NCBI GenBank assembly: GCA_014238785.1
Contig: JABAAL010000021.1
Location: 1-46,297, forward strand
Reading direction: 5' to 3'
DNA length: 46,297 nucleotides
Source of the DNA: Phycisphaerales bacterium
GTDB taxonomy: Bacteria > Planctomycetota > Phycisphaerae > Phycisphaerales > SM1A02
This document shows positions 35,663-44,700 of this stretch, piece by piece (the stretch's first letter is position 1; every line of letters starts with the position of its first letter). The notes beneath the pieces are model-generated. The model saw only the letters and a list, made by a program, of their open reading frames with translations, was not told the DNA's origin and ran no database searches. The translations under genes were made by a program, and so were the position numbers.

Positions 35663-36256
35663 TTACGTTTTATATTTCGCCTTGTGATCCGTAGACGGAA
35701 CGCGTTTACGGCCTGGCTCGATTTCTGAAAGTGGTTCGCATTCGTGACCTGTCGCAGCGTGGCGCTCTGCAAGATGTTGGTAAATTTTTGTGCCCTCACT
35801 CTTCCACTCGATTTCAGTTTCCGAAAGTTCTTTCATGATTTTAGCCGGACACCCTGCAACAACTACATTGTCTGGGACCTGCATCCCCGCTTTAACAAAC
35901 GCCATCGCTGCAACAAAACTATTTTCACCAATCACTGCACCATCCATCACCACAGCATTCATGCCGACCATAGCATTTTTCTTGATAGTGCATCCATGCA
36001 ATACAGCACCGTGACCAATGTGCCCGTCTTCTTCGATAATCGTGTCATCTCCAGGAAAAGTATGGACAACGCATGTGTCTTGCAGGTTGCTGCCTTCTTT
36101 CATAATCAATCGACCAATATCACCGCGCATCACCGCGCAAGGTCCAACGAGGCAACGTGGGCCGATGATAACATCGCCAATTAGTACAGCAGTTGGATGT
36201 ACAAAAGCGGTTGGGTCTACGACTGGTGTAATTCCCTCATATTCATAGCAAGGCAT
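35663..36256 (-). CDS. paaY: PaaY-like hexapeptide thioesterase (gamma-carbonic-anhydrase fold)
   Basis: A 197-residue left-handed beta-helix protein, nearly the length of E. coli PaaY (196). Strong matches along its length: [71 protein letters not shown] and [12 protein letters not shown], the PaaY-type tail. The metal-binding His set is in HTFP and [10 protein letters not shown]. PaaY hydrolyses ring-oxygenated CoA esters that stall the pathway. ATG 36256 has GGAGGT at good spacing; the longer in-frame start at 36331 lies inside paaN. It follows paaN by two bases. Confidence 0.9.
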   Translation of the reverse strand: MPCYEYEGITPVVDPTAFVHPTAVLIGDVIIGPRCLVGPCAVMRGDIGRLIMKEGSNLQDTCVVHTFPGDDTIIEEDGHIGHGAVLHGCTIKKNAMVGMNAVVMDGAVIGENSFVAAMAFVKAGMQVPDNVVVAGCPAKIMKELSETEIEWKSEGTKIYQHLAERHAATGHECEPLSEIEPGRKRVPSTDHKAKYKT

Positions 36257-36258
36257 TG

Positions 36259-37971
36259 TTACACCTCCGCTTTCTTTGATTTTGGCTTTGATTCTGATGG
36301 TGGTTCTGGCTGTGGCACGAAGGTGCGACATTGCACTACGTTGAATCTACCTACAACAAATGCTGCATCAGATAACGTTGCATTGCCCGATGGATTTGCG
36401 CCACTCACATGAAAATCGCTAAACGCAGCGGATTGATTAACCCAGATATTGCCAATAAGATTGCAAGAAACTGGGACACCTGCGAGTGACATTGCATCGA
36501 TTGCTTTTTCGATAATCTCGTCGTTCGTCGAATACAATCCGCAACTAATTGCGCCGTGCTCCGTTGCAATTGAAGATGCAAGTTCAATTGATTGATCGGT
36601 TGAGTCGGTGGCAATGACATAGACAAGTGGACCAAACATTTCTTGCGCAAAGACATCGCGTTGCGAAGCATCAAGTTTGACAATTTTTAGCGAACGCGTC
36701 CTCGCTTCTCCAAACATTGCATGCTCTATGGAAACACCTTCTCGTATTACGTCTCCGTCTGCACAATCGATTCGGTCGGCAGTCGCTTGGTTTTGAATGG
36801 CTCCGAGCACTTCGTTTGCACGCCCTTGATCACTAAGCATCCAATCAACACCCTTAACAATGGCGTTTGCTACATCGTCGAACGATAGAAGACCGTCCTC
36901 TGTTTCAATGCCGCCGCGAGGAATAAAAATGTTTTGTGGGGTTGTGCACATTTGACCAGAGTACAAGCACAAACTAAATGCAAGGTTTCCCGACACTGCT
37001 TTCATTTGCGCAACGCTGTCGATGATGACGCTGTTTACGCCTGCTTTTTCTGTATAGACCATTGCGTTGCCAGCATTTGCTTCAACCCAATTGCCAAATA
37101 CGCTTCCACCCGTGTAATCAATAATGTTGATGGCATCATTTTCAACAAGTTCCGCCGTTATGGGTTGCTCGGTGGTATCCGCGGCAAGTGTCACGAGATT
37201 CGTATCAAATCCTGCTTCTGCAAGAACAGTTTGGCAAATGTCAACCGTGATTGCAAGTGGAAGAATTGCACCTGGGTGTGGTTTTACGATTACGGCGTTA
37301 CCGGTCACCAAACTTGCAAAAAGTCCGGGGTACGTATTCCATGTTGGGAACGTCGAACAGCCAATGACAAGCCCGATTCCACGTGGGATTATTTTAAACT
37401 CTTTTTCAAGTGTAACAAAATCATCACGTCCAACCTGCTTGCACCATGTTGTGTTTGCTGGGCAATCTTTCATTGCCTTGTAGGCATACGCTATCGCTTC
37501 AAGTCCGCGATCTTGGGCATGTGGGCCGCCCGCTTGAAATGCCATCATGAAACCTTGGCCCGTTGTGTGCATGACAGCGAACGCCATTTCAAAACTTCGC
37601 TTGTTAAGCCGATCTAGAATTTCCATTGCACAACCAACTCGAGTTTCAATGGAAGCATTGCGCCATGCTGGGCAAGCCTTGGTAATCTCCTGCAGCAACT
37701 CTATACAATTTGCTTTTGGGTACTGTGTATTAATGGGCAGCCCGTATGGTGAAATTTCACCACCAAGAGTACCCTCGCATCCACCTTGTTTGAGTGTAAA
37801 GTCACTTCCGATGTATCCTTTGAATGCTACCTGTCCATCCTTTTTGGCTGTTTCGCCATATATCTTCCCGCTTGGCACTTCTGGGTATGCCGAGAAAAAG
37901 CCACGATTTTGAATCGCCTCAAGGGCTTGCTGGAGCTTTTGTTCGTGTTCTGTATAAAAATTCGTGTGCAT
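36259..37971 (-). CDS. paaN: PaaN, ring-opening-associated aldehyde dehydrogenase
   Basis: A 570-residue aldehyde-dehydrogenase-superfamily protein of the stand-alone PaaN type. Seen are [19 protein letters not shown] (about 118-136), [17 protein letters not shown] with [14 protein letters not shown] (NAD-domain motifs), TGGSVFGNW, and the catalytic Cys in [15 protein letters not shown] (about 340). It would oxidise the semialdehyde formed when oxepin-CoA opens. Unlike E. coli PaaZ (~680 residues) it has no fused MaoC hydratase, so another protein must hydrolyse oxepin-CoA. A Pro/Lys-rich tail ends it. It lies in an operon with paaY. Confidence 0.88.
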   Translation of the reverse strand: MHTNFYTEHEQKLQQALEAIQNRGFFSAYPEVPSGKIYGETAKKDGQVAFKGYIGSDFTLKQGGCEGTLGGEISPYGLPINTQYPKANCIELLQEITKACPAWRNASIETRVGCAMEILDRLNKRSFEMAFAVMHTTGQGFMMAFQAGGPHAQDRGLEAIAYAYKAMKDCPANTTWCKQVGRDDFVTLEKEFKIIPRGIGLVIGCSTFPTWNTYPGLFASLVTGNAVIVKPHPGAILPLAITVDICQTVLAEAGFDTNLVTLAADTTEQPITAELVENDAINIIDYTGGSVFGNWVEANAGNAMVYTEKAGVNSVIIDSVAQMKAVSGNLAFSLCLYSGQMCTTPQNIFIPRGGIETEDGLLSFDDVANAIVKGVDWMLSDQGRANEVLGAIQNQATADRIDCADGDVIREGVSIEHAMFGEARTRSLKIVKLDASQRDVFAQEMFGPLVYVIATDSTDQSIELASSIATEHGAISCGLYSTNDEIIEKAIDAMSLAGVPVSCNLIGNIWVNQSAAFSDFHVSGANPSGNATLSDAAFVVGRFNVVQCRTFVPQPEPPSESKPKSKKAEV

Positions 37972-37978
37972 GCCAACT

Positions 37979-37984
37979 ATTGTA
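37979..37984 (-). promoter_or_regulatory. -10 box of a leaderless-type promoter (paaN-paaY)
   Basis: On the minus strand TACAAT is followed by seven bases and ATG 37971; no SD. The second copy of the G/C-rich element directly abuts it, and TTGGGG 16 bases upstream, within that element, is the only -35 candidate. Confidence 0.5.
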
Positions 37985-38020
37985 CCCTAAGGGGTCTAAC
38001 CCCAAGGGAGGTCTAGCCGC
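37985..38020. repeat. G/C-rich palindromic element, copy 2
   Basis: CCCTAAGGGG is followed by the perfect inverted repeat GGGGTCTAACCCC, then AAGGGAGGTCTAGCC. Its 36 bases match copy 1 (20602-20637) at 21 positions with no gaps, with the same start point next to the -10. The shared core is GGGGT, four bases, CCCCA, one base, GGGA. Confidence 0.5.
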
Positions 38021-38064
38021 ATGGGTTTGGCTACCTTTGTTAGCGCCAATGGGAAAAAATCGTT

Positions 38065-38189
38065 TTACGCGCAAGGATCCCAGTTGCCACAACTTCCAGT
38101 AAATCCGTCACCTCAACGATGCCACCGTTATTGCTTGCCCCCCATTGTTCAAATACGGTAAGTAAATCATTCACGTTCAGTGTATTGTC
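38065..38189 (-). pseudogene. Remnant of a dockerin-type C-terminal domain
   Basis: This stretch lies within the 331-base gap between paaN and the next gene. Translated on the minus strand it reads DNTLNVNDLLTVFEQWG, then NNGGIVEVTDLLEVVA. This is the doubled calcium-loop/helix pattern at the ends of many planctomycete exported proteins (NGDGxVxVxDLLxVxxxWG). After VVA a one-base shift gives WDPCA and TAA at 38067-38065, like the family's usual WGPC-type end; without the shift the frame runs to another stop at about 38040. No upstream coding sequence or start is attached, and the first loop has lost its leading Asp-x-Asn-Gly. It is a broken fragment, not a gene. Confidence 0.55.
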
Positions 38190-38201
38190 GCGGTGACGTT
38201 A

Positions 38202-38233
38202 GTTTCTCAGAACACCTAATTAGCTGAGAAAAC
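38202..38233. promoter_or_regulatory. Inverted repeat upstream of the asparagine-synthetase-like gene
   Basis: TTTCTCAG (38203-38210) and CTGAGAAA (38224-38231) are perfect 8-base arms around a 13-base loop, extended by an outer G-C pair with one bulge. There is no T-run on either side, so it does not look like a terminator. It lies about 60 bases before the promoter of the five-gene unit and could be an operator. Beyond this, the dockerin remnant and the G/C element, the gap shows nothing. Confidence 0.35.
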
Positions 38234-38290
38234 GAGTAGAACTAATGCAATAATCATTTGCAAAATGTAATTCACACTTGCAAGATAGCG

Positions 38291-38296
38291 TATGAT
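38291..38296 (+). promoter_or_regulatory. -10 box of a leaderless-type promoter (five-gene unit)
   Basis: TATGAT, six bases, ATG 38303; no SD. It sets the start at 38303 rather than the upstream in-frame start at 38258. Confidence 0.45.
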
Positions 38297-38302
38297 TCCA
38301 CT

Positions 38303-39655
38303 ATGCAACGAACTCGAAAAGATCTAGCTAATTTACAGCCGCACTACAAAGGTTTGATTAATGAGGTCATCGACCTAACAGACCACAGCAGAAACTTGCT
38401 TTTTAATTGTACGCTTGAGGAAGCAACCGCGATAGTTGCCTCTGGTAACCCAGAAAGTATTGCAACGATTGAAGGGCACTTCGCAATCATGGCAAGACAT
38501 GGCCACATTATCCGTATGGCACGAACTTTACAATTGCCGATGCGGTATTTCATCGTGAAAAAAGTTGCGGGACCCGCCTTACTCATCGCAGAAAGAATAG
38601 ATCAAATTCGAGAATGGCTAGAGTCCCAAGGTTTCGGCGACCAATTTCACCCATCCTACACACGCATGGTTCCCGCACACCACCTTACTGAAATTGCTCT
38701 TGTTGGCTGCCCCGACCCGAACCCCGTATGCACGCGATTCTTTAATCCACCCGCCTCCGGAAATGGTCAACGCGACGATTATTCAGAGAGATACATCGCG
38801 GAACTTTCCAGTGGTGTTTCAAAATGGCTCGACCAAATAGAAGAACACGAACCCATCGGTGTGTTGTTTTCTGGAGGTATCGATTCGGGTGCTGTTTTCC
38901 TTGCAACACACCACGCAATGAAAACTCGAGGCATGAATCTTGCGCGATTAAAAGCATTCACGCTCACAGTCGACGGCGGTGGCAAAGATGCAACACAAGC
39001 ACACGATTTCTTGTCACAACTCGACCTTGAAATCTTCCATGAAGTTATCAACGCCCCTGTAAGTTGGATTGATTTGGAAGTAGCCGTTCAAACAATCGAA
39101 GACTACAAACCTCTGGACATCCAAGCAGGCGCAATGACCCTCGCGCTTTGCCGTGGCATCAGGGAGCAGTACCCAGACTTTACCTATCTCATTGATGGCG
39201 ATGGCGGCGATGAAAACATGAAGGATTACCCCATCGAAGAAAATCCCGAACTCACAATCAAAAGTGTGTTGAGTAATCAAATGCTTTATCAAGAAGGCTG
39301 GGGTGTTGACGCAATCAAACACTCGCTCACGTTTAGTGGCGGTCTTAGCAGAGCATGCACTCGGGGCTATGCGCCGATGAAAAAATATGGTTTCAAGGGG
39401 TTTAGCCCTTTCATGCTTCCTAATGTCATCGAAGTTGCAGAGGGCATACCTTTCATCGAACTCACCGACTGGGATCACGAAAAACTGTATGCGCTCAAAG
39501 GTACAGTTGTCTCGGAAGGCATTGAAAAAGTAACTGGTATGCACATGCCCATTTTTGAAAAACGCAGATTCCAAGATGGCGCTGCAACAGAACGAGCGTT
39601 TGGCAACTCACCCATGCCCTATCGCAAGGCATTTCATGGCGCGTTTGACTGTTAA
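38303..39655 (+). CDS. Asparagine-synthetase-like ATP-dependent ligase lacking the catalytic glutaminase Cys
   Basis: A 450-residue protein with an asparagine-synthase PP-loop domain (about 165-450). The PP-loop SGGIDS is at 190-195, TLTVDGGGKD is where AsnB has the AMP-binding segment, and LIDGDGGDENMKDYP is the conserved acidic region. The N-terminal 150 residues resemble a worn-down amidotransferase domain (EGHFAIMARHGHIIRMAR) but do not begin Met-Cys, so glutamine hydrolysis is not expected. Such proteins adenylate a carboxylate to form an amide or lactam (AsnB, beta-lactam synthetase, lasso-peptide cyclase). It opens the five-gene overlapping unit; substrate unknown. Confidence 0.83.
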   Translation: MQRTRKDLANLQPHYKGLINEVIDLTDHSRNLLFNCTLEEATAIVASGNPESIATIEGHFAIMARHGHIIRMARTLQLPMRYFIVKKVAGPALLIAERIDQIREWLESQGFGDQFHPSYTRMVPAHHLTEIALVGCPDPNPVCTRFFNPPASGNGQRDDYSERYIAELSSGVSKWLDQIEEHEPIGVLFSGGIDSGAVFLATHHAMKTRGMNLARLKAFTLTVDGGGKDATQAHDFLSQLDLEIFHEVINAPVSWIDLEVAVQTIEDYKPLDIQAGAMTLALCRGIREQYPDFTYLIDGDGGDENMKDYPIEENPELTIKSVLSNQMLYQEGWGVDAIKHSLTFSGGLSRACTRGYAPMKKYGFKGFSPFMLPNVIEVAEGIPFIELTDWDHEKLYALKGTVVSEGIEKVTGMHMPIFEKRRFQDGAATERAFGNSPMPYRKAFHGAFDC

Positions 39656-40421
39656 AAATACACTCGATGAGCAAAAAGCATACGGCGTTTTCTCTGAGCC
39701 AGAACTAACACGCTCGGGTGTTGTCGAAGACCACAATATTATTCTTACAACAAACAAAGAGTGCCCATTCAAGTGCACCATGTGTGACCTGTGGCAGAAC
39801 ACGCTTGACTATCGAGTTGAAAAAGGTGCAATTACCAAACAAGTCAGAGATGCCTTGGATCAACTTCCGGCGGCGAAGCATATAAAGATTTACAACGCGG
39901 GAAATTTCTTTGACAGGCAATCTATCCCAAAACAAGATACCTTTGATATTGCAAATATGATTAGTCATTATGAAACCCTCATAGTCGAATCGCATCCAAA
40001 ATTTGTTAGCACACCTTGCTTTGAATTTGCGCAATATCTTGAACCTCAACTTGAAGTTGCAATGGGTTTGGAAACTGTGAACGAAGAAGCTTTACGACAA
40101 CTTGAAAAAAATATGACGTTGGATGATTTCAAGCAAGCAACTGAATCCTTACTTGCACACGATATTTATGTTCGCGCGTTTATTCTGTTGCAAACGCCAT
40201 GGCAATCGGAAGAAGAAGGCATTCACTGGGCAAAAGAATCGATCGATTTTGCGCAATCTATTGGCGTGGAGTGTTTGACAATAATTCCGCTTCGCCCTAA
40301 CCCCCGAATTGAACTACCTGATTTTACGCCTTCGTCAAAGGAAGCACTCGAAGAAGTTGTTGCGTATGGGCAAACAAAAAAGAAGGGTCGTGTTTTTGGA
40401 GATACGTGGGATGCAGCATGA
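39636..40421 (+). CDS. Radical SAM protein
   Basis: A 261-residue radical SAM enzyme. Cys43, Cys47 and Cys50 form the CxxxCxxC cluster site (KECPFKCTMCDLW). The body KIYNAGNFFDRQSIP (about 87-101), LIVESHPKFV and LEVAMGLETVNEEALRQLEK resembles the Elp3/TIGR01210 (archaeosine RaSEA-like) branch. No second Fe-S domain is visible. ATG 39636 overlaps the previous gene by 20 bases; a longer in-frame start (39555) lies deeper inside it. Its stop overlaps the flavoprotein gene by 11 bases. The reaction is unknown. Confidence 0.85.
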   Translation: MARLTVKNTLDEQKAYGVFSEPELTRSGVVEDHNIILTTNKECPFKCTMCDLWQNTLDYRVEKGAITKQVRDALDQLPAAKHIKIYNAGNFFDRQSIPKQDTFDIANMISHYETLIVESHPKFVSTPCFEFAQYLEPQLEVAMGLETVNEEALRQLEKNMTLDDFKQATESLLAHDIYVRAFILLQTPWQSEEEGIHWAKESIDFAQSIGVECLTIIPLRPNPRIELPDFTPSSKEALEEVVAYGQTKKKGRVFGDTWDAA

Positions 40422-41766
40422 TCTAGCAATCATTGGATCGGGTTTCGGGGGTTCAATCGCTGCACTCATTGCAAAGCAAATGGGAATGAAACCTGTGCTT
40501 ATCGAAAAAGGCTCGCACCCCCGCTTTGCCATAGGTGAATCCTCCACGCCCCAAGCCAGCATCTCGCTTGCAAATATTGCTGACACCTATAACTTGCCTC
40601 GATTAGAGCCACTTACTCGGTATGGGTTGTGGAAGGAAACATATCCAGAACTGAACTGTGGACCAAAGCGCGGTTTTACATACATTCATCATCCAAACAT
40701 AGAACATGAATTGTTGGTTGCGGCAAGCCCTGATGGGTACGACTGCGATAGCCAGTGGTACCGCGCTGATACAGATGCGTTTTTAGTAGATGAAGTAAAA
40801 CAAGCAGGCATTGATTACTTTGACAATGTAGATGTAAAACTTGAAGAACGAGAAGGTTGGCATTTATCCTCAGAAAATTTTTCCTGCTCAGCTAATTTTT
40901 TGATTGATGCAACGGGCGGGGCAAACCCGCTTGGCATTCCACAAGACATCTCAATGCTGCAAACAAACTCGCGAGTTATATATTCTCATTTTGAAGGTGT
41001 TACGCCTTGGGGGGAGTTGCATGGCAAACCGCAACACCCTTACCCCTGTCACGATGCGGCGCTGCATCATGTTTTTTCAGGGGGTTGGATGTACGTGTTG
41101 CATTTTGATAATGGAATAACGAGTGCCGGTTTTGTGCTTGATTGTAATGCGCGGCCAAACGACACATGGGAAACGTTGATGGATGAACTGCCATATATCA
41201 ATGAGCAGTTCAAGAACGCCAAATCGACCATGCCTCTTGTGACAACTTCGCGAGTGCAACGCCGTTCAACAGAGATAGCAGGAGATAACTGGGCGATGCT
41301 CCCAAGCGCAGCTGCGTTTCTGGATCCACTTCATAGTGCTGGAAATGCACACACACTTTCTGGCATTGAGAGGTTGATGCCGATTTTGTCAGAACCTCCT
41401 AAGCAGCGCGCAAATTTACTTCGTCAATACGAGCGAACTACATTTCATGAACTTGAGTTGCTCGACAAACTGATTCATGGCTGTTACAAATGCTTTGAAG
41501 ATTTCGATTTATTCTCGCAATTTGCAATGCTGTATTTTTCTGGTGCTGATTTTACCGAGAGGCAAAGAAGGGCTGGGAAAAACACGAGTTTCCTAAATAG
41601 CGGCGATACAGCCTTTTGTGAAATGGTGGAAGGTCTTTACGCCCGAGTGATAGATCCAACGATTCTGGCTAATACTATTGGAATGGGGATTCGTGGCGCA
41701 ATTGAACCGTGGAATTTGGTCGGATTATGTGACCCCACAAAGCAAAACATGTACGATTACGCATGA
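40411..41766 (+). CDS. Halogenase-like FAD-dependent oxidoreductase
   Basis: A 451-residue flavoprotein of the tryptophan-halogenase-like superfamily. The FAD loop GSGFGG is at 9-14 (consensus GxGxxG), the HPRFAIGESSTP segment (36-47) matches the GES(T/S)TP region of flavin halogenases, and LDPLHSAGN is the second flavin motif. The halogenase WxWxIP motif is replaced by GWMYVLHF, so halogenation is doubtful and another FAD-dependent oxidation or reduction is likelier. ATG 40411 overlaps the radical SAM gene by 11 bases; the upstream in-frame ATG 40309 is inside that gene. It overlaps the next gene as ATGA. Confidence 0.83.
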   Translation: MQHDLAIIGSGFGGSIAALIAKQMGMKPVLIEKGSHPRFAIGESSTPQASISLANIADTYNLPRLEPLTRYGLWKETYPELNCGPKRGFTYIHHPNIEHELLVAASPDGYDCDSQWYRADTDAFLVDEVKQAGIDYFDNVDVKLEEREGWHLSSENFSCSANFLIDATGGANPLGIPQDISMLQTNSRVIYSHFEGVTPWGELHGKPQHPYPCHDAALHHVFSGGWMYVLHFDNGITSAGFVLDCNARPNDTWETLMDELPYINEQFKNAKSTMPLVTTSRVQRRSTEIAGDNWAMLPSAAAFLDPLHSAGNAHTLSGIERLMPILSEPPKQRANLLRQYERTTFHELELLDKLIHGCYKCFEDFDLFSQFAMLYFSGADFTERQRRAGKNTSFLNSGDTAFCEMVEGLYARVIDPTILANTIGMGIRGAIEPWNLVGLCDPTKQNMYDYA

Positions 41767-44700
41767 TGAAACTTATTCTCTGTTTACTGTGCGCCATAGC
41801 GCTTCTTCATTGCACCGGAACCGATGCCGAAACTAAAAAACAAGACGCCCAATCCCTTCGCAATAGGAATTTAGCGCTTGCATATATAGATAGTGGAATG
41901 ATGAAAGAAGCAAGTGAAAAACTTGCAAATCTTGAATCGCTTTTACCTAAGGAAGCATTTGTGTATGCAAACCAGGGACTTGTTGCACTTCGTCAAAACA
42001 AATTAGAAGAAGCAAAAATACTTCTTAAAAAAGCAGATCGTCTTGCACCTAACACGCCAGAGGTTGCGCTTCTTCGAGGTGAAGTTGCAATGCTCGTTGG
42101 TGAATTTGAAGCATCAATTCAAATACTAGAGACGGCTGTGCTTGCTAACCCAAAAAATATCCGCCTTCGCTGGGCGCGCAAAGACTCTATCAAACATCTT
42201 GAAGTCATAGTCGATGCATTGCCGCTCAATATTACAGCTCGACTCGCTCTTATCAAGGAACAATTAAAACTCGAACAGTTCGATGGTGCACGCAACAATC
42301 TTCTAACGCTGCAAGAGCAAGGCATGTTGCAAGACGAACAAGCAATGGGTTTGTTCAGTGGTGCACTCAAGCAAATTGATGATGAGAAAGCGCGTGTTGC
42401 TCGAGCGCAAGTGATTGGGTTGGACAACGTGTTAAAACCAACTCGAGCTTGGCAACACTCACAACTAGAAGTTGCTGGCCCTCCGGGAACTGTTGGGCAT
42501 CCGCTGCGGAAGTTTGTAAACACTATTGTTCCAGAATGGAACCAACCCAAAGCAAAGCCCGTTACATTTTCAAAAGTACAAGATTCTGTTCTCCCTGCGG
42601 GCAAGAAACGAATTCTTCTTGTTGAATCACCAACCCAATCAGAACTTGTGACGATGAGCGATCTGCACACACTTCTTTCTGTGCCAATAGATTGGAACAA
42701 CGATCGTAAACTCGACGTTATTGGCGGCACAGCAAAGGGGCGAGTATATGTTTATGGCGGTGAAACCCTGCTTGAAGAAAACGGAACAGCAATCAAGACA
42801 CTAATGCCTTGGGATGCTGATCAAGATGGTGATTTGGACTTACTCGTTACTCGAGATAAAACATTTTTGTTGCAAAACAATGGAGATGAAACGGTCACTG
42901 TTCGAAAATTGGATTCGCCACCGTTGCGTAGCACCCATATCATCGACATCGATGAAGATGGCGCAGTCGATGTTGTGGGGATTGGCGAAGATGGCAACCT
43001 TGTTCTGTTAAAAAACGAACGCTCGGGAAACATCCACGCAGTTACGGACATTATGCCCACAACTGTCTTGTATGACCTTGAAGTCGGCGACTTCAATAAC
43101 GATGGCTGGATGGATATCGCGTATCTTGAAAATGGCGAGGCGGTTATAGGGGAAAATAACCACGAGAATCATTTTAGTCCGCAGAGAATTGGTGGGTTTG
43201 GTATCTCGATAGATGTAGCAGATATTGACAACGATACGAATCTCGACATTATTGTTGGTGGTGAGACATTCAAAATCCTTCTTGCAAGTGGAGAAACTGT
43301 AACGGTCCCAGCCATCGGTGAATTGCAAATAGTTGATGCGGATCTGGACGGTGATCTTGATTTCATAACAAACGGCACAGAGTATGCAATCTGGCATCAA
43401 GACGGGGCGCCTAAGGAAAACGAGTTTCAAAAGATTATTCTTGAAGCGATTCTCGAAGGAGGACAACGGAATAACTCGCTTGCTGTCGGCGGTTTCGTCG
43501 AGGTCAATTCCGGCGGGACATATCAAAAGCACCTCATTACTGGTCCAATGACACATATAGGTCTTGGTGGTAAGTCCGCCGATGCAATTCGTGTCGTCTG
43601 GCCAAACGGTGTCCCACAAGAAACTATTGAACCAGAACCAAATCAAGTCTTTACCGAAGTGCAAATTTTGAAAGGATCCTGTCCGTTTCTTGCAACGAGT
43701 AACAGCGATGGTTCGTGGGAGTTTGTAACAGATTTACTTTGGCGAAGTCCACTTGGTTTAAAAATCAATTCGCAAACCGTTCCGCCAATTGCAGCAACGC
43801 AGGACTGGGTCAAAGTGCGAAGTGATCAACTTCACTCTCGGGATGGTATCTATGAATTAGCAATTACTGCCCAACTTTGGGAAACGCATTTCATTGATGA
43901 AATCAAAATGATTGCCATTGATCATCCGATTGGTACCGAGATATTTGTCGACGAACGATTCGTTGCTCCTGTACCCCCTGCCTATCAACTCTACACATAC
44001 GACCGCATTCAAACTCCTGTCGGCGCAACCGACCAAAATGGCCGTGACGTACTTGATTTTATTAATATCCGAGATGGTAATCGTCTTGGTGGATTCAAGA
44101 AAGGACCTTACCAAGGGCTTGCTGAAGATCACCATGTAGAAATCATCTTGGGTGAAATAGATGATACCAAAGGGGTTGACATCATCGCACAAGGTTGGGT
44201 TCGTCCAACCGATACGAGCGTTAACGTCGCGTCGTCCCAAGGCAATACGCCTGCTCCAAAAGCAATCGAAATTTCTGTTCCAGATGGCAGCGGTGGTTGG
44301 AAAATAGTAATTCCAAATGCTGGGTTCCCTGCTGGAAAACGAAAGACAATTATTCTTGAGATTCCACCAAAAAGTTTCGTAGATGGTGATACTCGTATTC
44401 GCATTACCACGAACTTAGAAATTTATTGGGACCGACTCGCATTTGCAACGAAATCAAAAACGGCGACACAAACAATTCCTATTGATTTACAAAGCGCAGA
44501 TCTTGGGTATATGGGATTCCCGTTTATGTCTAGAACTGATGTTGATGCACCGAACATTCCTGACTACAACGATATTCGATTTGGAAATGCTTGGCGAGAT
44601 TTAGAGGGGTATTACACTCGGTACGGAGCTGTCGAAGAATTGATTACTGGCATCAAGCCCGATGATCGGTATGTCATTATGAATGCGGGCGATGCGATGT

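Noticed and set aside
38022..38162. Plus-strand 46-codon frame as a small precursor peptide for the radical SAM cluster
   Set aside because: It is exactly antisense to the dockerin remnant, has no SD or -10, and lacks a leader/core pattern.
40411..41766. Calling the flavoprotein a true tryptophan halogenase
   Set aside because: The WxWxIP motif is replaced by GWMYVLHF and the usual catalytic Lys region is not evident; only the superfamily is supported.
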